From Ahaetulla prasina (Eukaryota; Chordata; Lepidosauria; Squamata; Colubridae): a stretch of 64,000 nucleotides of DNA. The stretch spans positions 277,899,524 to 277,963,523 of the forward strand of contig NC_080540.1 of assembly GCF_028640845.1 (NCBI RefSeq), written 5' to 3'. Both the position numbers and the translations under genes were made by a program. Below, piece by piece: positions 26,152 through 38,100 of this stretch. Each line of letters starts with the position of its first letter. Positions within the stretch are counted from its first letter, which is position 1. The notes under the pieces were generated by a model. It worked only from the letters and a program-made list of their open reading frames with translations. It searched no databases and was not told the origin of the DNA.

Positions 26152-29100
26152 ATAATATGCTGGCTTTTGGTTACTAGGGAATGGCAGTTGCAGCCCGTTC
26201 CCAGGGACAGCACAAGCAGAAAGTGTGGGTGAATATTTCTCTTGCTGGAATCAAAATCATGGATGAAAAGACTGGGGTGAGTTCTATGTCCAATAGGGGA
26301 GTCCGGTTCTGTTTAGAGGCCTACCTGCTTGCTGAAACAAGGAAATACTAATTTTCATTCTAAATCTTTATTACTCTCAAGCACTGTGTCTAAACCAGAG
26401 ATCTCCAACCTTGGCAACTTTAAGACTTGTGGACTTCAACTCCCAGAATTCCTCAGTCAGCTTTGGCAACCTTGGCAACTTTAAGACTTGTGGACTTCAA
26501 CTCCTAGAATTCCTCAGCCACAAAGCTGGCTGAGGAGTTCTGGAAATTGAAGTCCACAAGTCTTAAAGTTGCCAAGGTTGCCAAAGCTGACTGAGGAATT
26601 CTGGGAGTTGAAGTCCACAAGTCTTAAAGTTGCCAAAGTTGGAGACCCCTTGGTCTAAACCGAAGCTGGAGTTCCTTCAATAAAATGAAATAGCCATGTT
26701 AGAATGGAGAAACTAATTATGCACCTGGATTAAGTATATCCTGTTCTTAACTTTAAAAAAATTACCTGCCTGCAAACTCTTGCTGCACGTTGTGAATTGC
26801 CATGTAAAATTGAGTTAGCTCTGATTTGCAAACAGCAAATGAAGAATTAACATTGAGGCACAACTCTTTTTAGGTCAAAGGACAAGCAACAGCTGTAATA
26901 TCTTAAATAGCTATCTGACTTCTTGTCCTATATTCCTTGTTCTAAACTGAAACTTAACTTCTCTTATATCAAATACTTTTTACCCTCATAACAATATCTG
27001 GGGTTTCTGGTTCTATGATTGGCATATATGACTTATTCAGGAGAACGTAGATTTCTAGATCTCTGGTACTGGTAATTCAAACTACATGTTGGACTATAAT
27101 GCAGTTCATTTGATTTTTGCTTAGGGTAATGTACAGACTCAGCCAAGCATGATTCAGTCAGCCAACTAAACTAAGGTTAAACATGATATGCGACTAAGTG
27201 TTTTATCTATCAGAGTAAAAAAATTGTTTTGTAATTATTGAACATCAGCTAAAGTGAACAAGAGTGGTAGCAGTCTTAATTAGAAAACAGGTTATCCTCT
27301 TTAAGAGGTAAGGACTTCAACTCCCAGAATTTCTCAGTCAGCCATGCTGGCTGAAGAATTCTGGGACTTGAAGTCCGTGTCTCTTAAATTGGCCCAGGTT
27401 GAGAAACACTGAGTTAAACAATTAAACGTGTTATGCAAACTTGTCAAATTGCTTATTCTGAGCTCTGGTTACTTTGACAAGGGATTATGCTATTCATGGT
27501 TATTTCTATGTTGCTTGGTTTGATTCTAGGTTATTGAACATGAGCATCCAGTCAACAAAATCTCTTTCATTGCTCGAGATGTGACAGACAACCGAGCCTT
27601 TGGCTATGTCTGTGGGGGAGAAGGGCAGCACCAGTTCTTTGCCATCAAAACATCACAACAAGTAAGAGGATAATAATGCAAGAATAATGATTGGCATAGA
27701 GGCTGCTGTCCCTTGCTGCCAATTGTCAATACAAGAAAGACAAATGTGACATTTCCCCCAGTCAAAAAAACCTGTCCATCTCTGGTTTAAAATAAATTCT
27801 GTGACTCAGCTCCAGGTTCTGCCTGAATGTGCTCTATCCATAAACGTTTGTGTTGTGGTCCACCAGCAACCTGCAGAGCTGGCAGCAGAGTCAGACAGTG
27901 AGGAGGTTGGGGAGGAACATGGGCCTGTCCTGGAGTCTGGGGAAGGCTCAGATGAGGGCTCTGCGTCAGAGGCAGAGAGGGGGCCAGGGCCATCTGGGAA
28001 TTACGTGCTGCCTTCGGAGCCTCCAGAGTCAGAAATCAGTGAGGCAGAGGAACAGGGGGAGCCTGTTCCTAGTGCGCGCATGCGCAGAGCTGCCAGTAGG
28101 CAAGAACAGTTAAGGCAAAAGGGACGACTTGGGAGTAGGGCTTGAAGATGATTGGCCCCTCCCATAAGACATAAAGGAGGAGCAAAGGCACTTTGTTCGT
28201 TCTGGTCAGTTTAAATTCTGAAGCTCTGTTTTGACTCTGTGCTCCTTGTGGCCTTGCAAAGCTAACTGCCAGTTAGGTCTTTGGCAGCGTGTCAAGGGAG
28301 ATAAAGATAGGTGCTTATCAGCCTTATCCCAAAGGACTGGGAAGGACTGCGACATACGTCTGTCGGACTCCTTACAAACTATTTGTGACTCATTACAGCC
28401 TGTGAATGAACATAATTCACAGCTGTTGAAATAAAAAGAGGGTTTTTGGGACTAATCATGTGCTTTTACTGTCTCAGGAAGCCTAGGTCAGAACAGTTCT
28501 TTGGATAATCATTGCTAATGCAATTCCTACAAGATTGATCTATTAATAATAATTTGTGGTCCTACCTACCGTATTTGGGGAGCCTTAGTTTTTGGGGAAG
28601 AAAATAAGAAAAAAACTGATTGGCAGTTGGATTGCCCTCCCGGAATACCTGGAATCAGCTATTCCCAGAGGTGAATTTTAGGAACAGGTTCCTTGGTTGT
28701 GAGCTCTGTACCTTGCTCATTTATTTATTTTTTGCTTTTTTTTCTGCCTCTGAAACTTTTTTCTGCCTCTGAAAGCCTCTGAAACAGAGCTTCAGAAAAA
28801 AAGCCTCTAAAGCTCTGTTTGGGAACTTCTTTTCTGAAGCTTCATTTCTGATGCTTTTTTCAGCCTCTGAAACCTCTGTTTGAGAAGCTGGGCGGGGCTA
28901 CATTTGGAGTATAAGACACACCCAGATTTTCACCATCTTTTTGGTGGGGGGGAAATGACTCCAAAAAATACAGTATTTCATTCAGAGTGCACATGACATG
29001 CATAATGGAGCAACACTTGGGAAACAAGAGCTGTGTTTCATTCTGCTCAGAATTATAGCCCAGGTTCCTTATTCCTTAGACCTCCAGGAAAGATGATTCT

Positions 29101-32100
29101 AGAGCAGGGGTCTCCAACCTTGGTCCCTTTAAGACTTGTGGACTTCAACTCCCAGAGTTCCTCAGCCAGCAAAGCTGGCTGAGGGACTCTGGGAATTGAA
29201 GTCCACAAGTCTTAAAGAGACCAAGGTTGGAGACCCCTGTTCTAGAGAACTGTAGAATTCATTTAATATCTGGGATAATACACAATTCCTCTTAGTTCTC
29301 CAGGCCCGGAGTAATCTTTTCTCCTTGGATGGTGCTTAGCACAATCATTTATATTTCTCGAAACCATATATCTGCCATTTAACGAACTTGTAATTCAAGC
29401 CCTTGAATTGCCTGGTTTTTTTTAGAGAATGCATCTCACTTGGCTCTCTTTTCTTAGGCTGAACCTCTAGTTGTAGATCTGAAGGATCTCTTCCAAGTAA
29501 TCTATAACATGAAGAAAAAAGAAGAGGACGATAAGAAGAAGGTAATGCTGCTTCATGGTAGACTCTGACAGATTTCAGGCTACATTATAATTGGATACAA
29601 AGCTGGAAAATGCTTCAGTTGATTCCCAAATGTTTGCTACATCTTGAACTTTTAACTAAATTATAGGGTTGTGTAGTATCTTCAAAGGGCCCCTTTGCTT
29701 GGATAAAAGTCTGAGCACGTTGATTGCACAGGATAAATGCTGTGGTGCTTTGCTCTTAATTGGTGGCCTGGACGTGGTGCTTCAATTGACAACAGTGGCT
29801 TTTGTCAACTGCAGTAGCAAGGGAGGGAAGGAGCTATGACTCTTCCAGTGCTCTCATTGGCTGCAGAGCCACAAAGCTGCATTTCATTGATTCAGCAGCC
29901 TGCCATTCGCACTTAGGAAAATGCTTTCCTTTTTCAAAAAACGAATGTCTACTGCTGGGCCAATATTGCTGCCAGTCTGGCTGGAGGGGTAATATGAGAG
30001 GCCTCTTTGATTGGAGAGCCCGAGAGTGCCCCTTTGTCCATGTCCAATAGCAACCATAGCTTGCTGGTAGAAAGCACACACGGTAACCAGATGTAGCCTT
30101 CAATTTTAAAACAGTTTATTTTATTTATTTTATTTTATTAGATTTTTATACCGCCCTTCTCCCGAAGGACTCAGGGCGGTGTACAGCCGAAATAAAATAC
30201 AGAGTATATACAATTAAAAGAAATTAAAAGAAACTATTAATAAATGGCCGATAATTTAAAAATTTACAAATATTTAAAATCTCTAAAACCCCAATTTAAA
30301 ATCAACTATTTATGCCAGTCCTGCTTGAGTGAATAAGTATGTTTTTAGCTCACGACGAAAGGTCCGAAGATCAGGCACTTGACGTAAGCCAGGGGGGAGT
30401 TCGTTCCAGAGCGTCGGTGCTCCCACAGAGAAGGCCCTACCCCTTGGAGCCGCCAGCCGACATTGTTTGGCGGACGGCACCCTGAGAAGGCCCTCTCTGT
30501 GAGAGCGTACGGGTCGATGGGAGGCATACGGTAACAGCAGGCGGTCCCGTAAGTACCCGGGTCCTAAGCCATGGAGCGCTTTAAAGGTGGTAACCAGGAT
30601 CTTGAAGCGCACCCGAAAGACCACAGGAAGCCAGTGCAAACTACGGAGCAGTAGTGTTACGTGGGAGCCTCGAACGGCTCCCGTTACCACTCGCGCAGCT
30701 GCATTCTGGACTAACTGCAGCCTCCGGGTGCACCTCAAGGGCAGCCCCATGTAGAGAGCAAGTTGAAGATAATAGTGCTAATATTATATTGGATGGATGT
30801 TTATACCTAAACTCTGTTTAAATGAACAGTAACAATCACAAGCCAATATAAAACCAGTGCCAACAATAAAGGTAGTCCTCAACTTATGATCATAGCTGAG
30901 CCCAAAATTTATACTGCTAAGTGAGACATTTATTAAGTGAATTTTGTCCCATTTTATGACCTTTCTTGCCACAATTGTTAAGTGAATCACTGTAGTTGTT
31001 AATTTAGTAACACCGTTGTTAAGTGAATCCGGCTTTCCCATTGACTTTGCTTGTCAGAAGGTTGCAAAAGGGGATCACATGACACAGACACCGCAACAGT
31101 CATAAATGTGAGTCAATTCCCAAGCGTCCAAATTTTGTCCCATTTTATGACCTTTCTTGCCACAATTGTTAAGTGAATCACTGTAGTTGTTAATTTAGTA
31201 ACACCGTTGTTAAGTGAATCCGGCTTTCCCATTGACTTTGCTTGTCAGAAGGTTGCAAAAGGGGATCACATGACACAGACACCGCAACAGTCATAAATGT
31301 GAGTCAATTCCCAAGCGTCCAAATTTTGATCAGAATGGGAATGCTGCAACGATCATAAGTTTGAAAAACAGTCATAAGTCACTTTTTTCAGTGCTGTTGT
31401 AACTTCGGTCACTAAATGAACTCTTGTAAGTCAAGGACTACCTGTATAATCAACTTGAAACACCAGGATACTGATTGGGGAATGCTGGGTGTTGAAGCCC
31501 ACATGTTTTAGAGTTGCAAAGTTTGAGAAACACTGAACAACTTTTCTTGAATATTCCTGATGCAAGTTTTTTCTTCTATTTCAGAATGAAGAGGCCAGCA
31601 AAACTGAGGTAAGAAAGACGTGTCTTATGGGGCGAGTTATATATCGGAGATCATAGCAATTATATGCACCAAGACAAATTTCTTGTGTGTCCAATCACAC
31701 TTGGCCAATAAAAATTCTATTCTATTCTAGCAATTGATTTCTTAAACCTGACTTAATTTTGTTTTCTTCCAGAATGGTAATGATGAAGCAACTACTGATC
31801 AAGTTGGCAAAATAAAGTTGGTATGTAGAACTTTCTAACTTGAAGAGCAGGTTAATAGACTTCTGAGTGGTGGATAAACCAGAAAAGGTTGCATTATTGC
31901 CACAAACTTTGACTGACCTGATATAGCTAGTTTGTCTCATAGCTTAATGCAACAACAGCTTGGTTTTTTTCCAGCATTCCTGTGTCTGCTTTTGTTTGGA
32001 CTTGAGTGACTTATAGATTGAAGTGTGGAATCCTAACTGTTACAAATTTTGTACTTTAGGGTGTCGACCAGATGGATCTATTTGGAGACATGTCTACTCC

Positions 32101-35056
32101 TCCTGACCTCAGCAGTCCCACAGTGAGTAGTAAATGATTACCACCTTCAAAATCAGGAACATTTTGAAAGTCCTCTTCAGTGTTCTCCTGTCGTGCCTGG
32201 ATGATGAAGTGATCCTCTATAGACAGTCCTCTGTTCAAAGGATCTTGATGGAGGGACCTTGAACAAACTGCAGATTGTACTATTGATCGATGCCAGAGGC
32301 TCATTGTAGCTTTGTATCTAAGGATTGATCAGGATCTAAAGAAGAATACCTAGCATAAACTGAGTTCCCATAAAGTATCTTTGCATAGCTTTGGCTGGTT
32401 TGAGGAATAATGATAACTTTAGGGATAGTATAGAAACACATTGGCAGTCCAGAAGGTTATAATAAATGAGTGTAAAGAAAGAAGCTTGGAGGAAGAGAGA
32501 TGGAAACATTTAGCAGAGTTTATTTGAAGAAACTACCTTAATGCACTTGGTTTGATAATTAGCTAGATTTGGAAAGCTCTTGATCAAATACTGCTACAGT
32601 AGCATCATGACATCCAACGTCGCCTATTCAGGGCTGTTTCAGTACAAGCCGTATAACTTCCTCCTCCTGCCACTGTTTCATAATCAGGTATGGATAATCG
32701 TGGTCTCCAGTAAGATTGTTTTCCCAACACAAAAAGCCAATCCAGGTCATGAATGTAAAAATGCATTCAGAAACCTAAACTCATGGCTCCTTGTTATAAA
32801 CTGTGGCTTTTTGGTGGCTCAGTCTACTGTCTGTATTTGGAAGAGTCATCGTTTCTTGTTAGAATGAATGAGAAATTAAAGTCTGTCTAATTGTTATTTT
32901 GATTCTAGCTCATGCTAACTATAAATGATGCCTGCTCTGATGTTTAACCTATGCTTAAGTCATAGAAAGAAAAAAAACTATGGTTAAAGAATTCCCGAAA
33001 CGGTTGATATCATGACTGTTTTTATATATTTATTATTTGAAAGAGTTGTCGTGTGCTGTCCAAAGACCCTTTTTGTGAGGTGGATGGCCCTATAAATGTG
33101 ATCATTCAATAAATAAAATAGGAGATTAGATGCTTGTACATGCATACTCCCAACCAATGATTGGTTTGATGTATTACTATCCATTATAAATCCAACCGAG
33201 ATTGAAAACAGCTGGTTCAATAACTTCACAGTGGGGTGATAGTTAAAAAGAAGAAGGAGAGCAGCAAAATGCCTTTCTGTCATAGGCGCACATTTTCTAT
33301 ATATATATATAAAAAAATCCATTTCAAATCTGCTTGCTTATCATTTTTTTTTAATCAAGAGCTCATGAGACTACTTGCACACATGCTAATCTGTCTTCTT
33401 TCCCAAACCTAACAGGAGGAGGAAAAAGAGATCCTGTTAGTGGATTTAAACTCTGAGATTGAGGCCCCTCCAACTTCTCTCAAAGGGGAGGACCTCTTCT
33501 TGAACGACATCACGCCTTCCCTGCCATTGCCAAAGCTACAGCCGCCTTTCTTGCCTGAAAATGCTTTTTCTGCAAACCTCAGCTTCTTTCCTACCCCCAG
33601 TCCTGACCCTTTCCGTGACGACCCTTTCACGCCAGCTGACCAGTTGGCACCCCCTTCCCTTGATTCTTCTTTAAAACCTTCCAGTCAGAAGATGGAGAAC
33701 AGTGGTGTGAATGGGGACATAGACTACTTTGGGAAAGAGTTTGATCAGATTTCCAACCGGACTAGCAAGCAGGAGATGCCGTCCAGCCAATGGCTGCTTG
33801 AAAGTAAATCGGCACATTTAGCGGTGAAGACATCCGACGGGGTGCCGGAGAGAGAACAGAATGGTTTCGTGGCCAAATCCCCCTTGAGTGTCTTTGCAGA
33901 AAGCTCTCCCAAAGGAACACCTGTGCAGAATGGGTTACGGCTAGACTCTGATAGCAGCCACCTGTCAATGCCACAAGACTCCATCACGATTAGCCCACCT
34001 CCACAAAGTACAAAGCCAGGAAGAGGAAGGAGGACTGTTCAGGTGAACGTTGGGGCATGCACAAAGTGGTAATATGCATGTTTTCTACTTGGAGTAGGTG
34101 AAGGAAACTCTTTCCCTCTCTTCCTGAAAGCTCTGCTGGCAAGAAAGCTTTCCTTACCTTCACTCTATAAATGCTGCAACCGCTGTGAACTTAAATTTTT
34201 CTCTGTAGAATCATCCTTTCCTAACCTTGCTTTCTTTCTCCTAACGCTGCCATATATTTATATCTTGGGTAAGTAAGACACTTGGAACTAGTTATTGCAT
34301 GCATTAAGCACATTGTTTTGGAAGAAACACCATGTTTTCCTTGTTTAGTTCAAGTATCGGAATCTGGTATGGGATGATCAACCATGTATAGTAGACCTCA
34401 AAGGTCTGGAAGTGAGGTCAAGGAGATAACATAAACAATCTTGGTTTTCTCATATAAACTGAAACTAGTGCAGGATAACCCTCCTGAAAGCCAAACCTTG
34501 TCTTAATTAAGAACAATAGACCCCAGCAATCTAGTACTAATGAGAACCATCTCAACTATAGGCTTAGACTGAAAGATTTTTCAGGAATGTTGCATTTTTA
34601 TTTTCATGTATGGGGAGGGCAGGTGATTAAAACTGGGAGTGTGCACGAGAGGTGGTTGAATACCATCAATTCGGGCTGCGCTAGACTGATTTTTGCAGCT
34701 CTGTGAGACAAAAGCAGCCCAAACAGACACAGGTATATAATTGGAGGTACAAGGAGTAGAATCTTCAAAACCAAAACTGATTTACCTCACACCTGATTTT
34801 TCTCTCCCCAATAAAAGAAGAGGTGAGAGACAGTAAAACCAAAAGTAAAATAAATAAAAACCTGTTTTTGCAGAGGAGATGCAAAATAACCTTCCCTGAA
34901 TCTGGATACTTGCTTATATCCTCTGCATGTACCTATCTGAAATTAAGTATTATTGATATTTGAGGAAGGAATAGTTGTATGTGCAAACTTGTCCCATTCT
35001 TTATTTGGAAAGAAAAGAAAGAAAGAAAAGAGAGAGAGAGAGAGAGAGAGAGAGGA

Positions 35057-35128
<72 letters not shown>

Positions 35129-38100
35129 GAAAGAAAGAGAAAGATGGATGGATAGATAGATTGACAGTCTGAATTTAGCTTTTTTCCCATTCTAATGGTT
35201 ATGCTTTGGATTTTGGACTTGGAGCCAGATCACTCAGGGTATACCCCCCCCCCCCGTTAAAAGCCTATCTTAAAAATGTAAGTTTTAGCATTAACTACTG
35301 AGTGATAAAAAGGCTTGTCCATTGTACTCAAATCAGTTCAATAAAACAAAATCTTGCTGGAGCAAAACATTCTGTGTTACAATAAAATATTGCAACACAC
35401 AGCCTGCTGAAGTTCTGAAATACAAAGTTCCACACTTTGTCTCCCAGGAAAAAGTCTTATTGGCCAAGTCTGTCACCATTAGGCTTCTATGTTGGATTTG
35501 GGCAGGCAAAACATACCTTATTGTGCAACTGATGAGTTGGCTTAAGTTGGCCAAAGGTGCTGCTGGGGTTTATTTCCAGTAAAAGAAAATGTATGAATAT
35601 GTAACTCTGGTTTGAACTACGAATTTTTTGGTGCTCTCTGAGCTTGGTTGTTTGCTTGTATATGTTTCATTACCGAACTAGATTATGTCATCAGTGTGAG
35701 TAAATGTGAGGTTTGTTATCTGTTTATAATAGCTTCCCCTGCCAATTTTGGTGAGAGATTAGTTTCCTCCTTGGTGGTTCTTTGATTGGAATATTGTTTT
35801 CTGCTTAATTGTATGTCTGGTGTTGATCACTGCTTATCTGAGTATTAGCTGCTGGAAGAAATGTGTTGTAGGTTGTTTGTTTCCTTCATGGATTTTTTTT
35901 TTACTCTTTTTTGAACTGTATGCAGTTTACCTCCATTTGTCTACTGATGATTGATTTGTCTGAATGCTAAGCCTACAAGAATTCCCTAGTATTTTTCAGC
36001 TACTGATCGAAAGCAGGGGTCTCCAACCTTGGTCCAACCCTGATCGAAAGCAGGGGTCTCCAACCTTGGTTCCTTTAAGACTTGTAGACTTCAACTCCCA
36101 GAGTTCCTCAGCCAGCTTTGCTGGCTGAGGGACTCTGGGAGTTGAAGTCCACAAGTCTTAAAGGGACCAAGGTTGGAGACCGCTGATCTAAAGTATGGAT
36201 ATCCATTCTTTTGGATTGCCTGGGCCACACTGAATGAAGAGGAATTGTTTTGGGCCACATATAAAGTATATACTATAGTAAATGTATATAAATCACATAA
36301 TAATGTTAAAAGTTTGCGAACTTGTGAGGCTGCATTATTAGATTGGACAGGCCTAATCAAAAGCGTAGTTGAGACTTTTGATAGAGACTGTCCACGTGTT
36401 CTGAGATTAAGGCATTTTTCATTTAAGAGGTTTATATATATATATATTTTATTAAATGTGGAAAGCATCTTTCCTATAAGAGCTGAGCACATGCTACCTG
36501 AGAGGTAGATTGGGCTTAGACCAACCCCAACCTTGGCTACTTTAAGACTTGTAGACTTCAACTCCCAGAGTGGAAGTTGAAGTCCATAAATCTTAAAGTG
36601 GCCAAAGTTGGAGAGCCCTGGCTTAGACCGACTTGGCCATAAGTTTCTATGGTTGATTGGATCATAGTTTCACTCAGTTTCCCAAATCCTAGTCCCCATG
36701 CTTTTGTTTACTATTTTACACTGATTAATTATCATTTTATTGCAAACTGGTTTGATGCTTCCGGCATTGGACGTGCAATAATAACGCTAGCATTTAACTA
36801 ATTCTAATTGTGTTCATTTCTTCAGGAATATGTTTAAAACATGCCTCTGAGTTTATATACAGAAGTAATTACGTTCCCCAGAATGCCACTCTTTTATTTA
36901 TTTATTTATTTAATTAATTAATTAATTAATTTATATATCGCCCTTTTCCCGAAGGACTCAGGGCGGTTTACAGCCAAATAAAAACAGATTCCACAAAAAT
37001 TAAAAACATTTTTAAAAGCTAATTCGATTAGGCCGAGATAGACTAAAACTATAATAAAACCCATATTAAAACTACATTAAGCCAGCCCTGCGCGATAAAA
37101 CAAAAAGGTCTTTAGCTCGCGTCGAAAGGTCCGGAGGTCAGGGAGTTGACATATCCCTAGAGGCAGCTCATTCCAGAGGGCAGGAGCCCCCACAGAGAAG
37201 GCCCTCCCCCTGGGGGTCGCCAGTCGACATTGTTTGACTGACGGCACCCTGAGGAGACCCTCCCTATGGGAGCACACGGGTCGATGGGAGGCTATTGGTA
37301 GCAGCAGGCGGTCCCGTAAATAACCCGGTCCTATGCCATGGAGTGCTTTTTTGGGGCTGTTTATTCGGTTTGTGCGTAGCCCAGTGCTTCTGCATTAGAG
37401 AGACTGCTTGTCAAAAGGACACACGATTTGTTCTTCCGCAATAAAATGCTGTTGGCAGTTGATGTTGCACCATCATTTACATTGCACATGAAAACTCTGC
37501 AGGCCACAACTATAAACATTGCAAAGTCTTCCTTTGTTGTTGTTGTTTTTCAGATTTTTAGAAAAGATTTTACCCAAGTAAAGGAGAATAGGCTTGTATT
37601 AATGTTTTGCATCTCTATACCTGATGTTTCTGAAGCATGCCACCCTGTTTAATATGAACGGAAATCATTTGTCTGGAAGTTGATCACTCACGTCTTACAT
37701 CTCTAGCTTGGTTTTGCTGCTGGAATGTCACAATGTTGCTGAGCAGATTGGGGTGCTGGTAGCATAAAGCACGACTGAAGATACTTAACTCCAAATAACA
37801 GAATTCTTTCTGTGCAAAAAACAAACAAAAAAACACAGCCTTTCTAATGAAGGCTCCCTCTGGTTGGTTTTTTTCTAGAATGCAGCCAGCGACTTGTTTG
37901 GTCCTGATATTTTTGCTCCTGGATATTCTGTAACAAGCACTCTGACTACTGCAGGACAGCCTTCCGGTGTACAGACTAACCCACTAGACCTCTTCAAAAC
38001 CAATCCTCCTACAGCAGCTCCCATACCTGGACTAGGTTGGTAAAGATTGTGAAACATGAACCTAACTTACATATTAGCTAAGTATGTTGAATGAATTATG

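Noticed and set aside
27801..28145. 114-codon acidic ORF
   Set aside because: Lies in the U3 part of a solo LTR.
34953..35190. Lys/Glu-rich or Ser/Phe-rich ORFs
   Set aside because: Translations of the GA/GAAA microsatellite.
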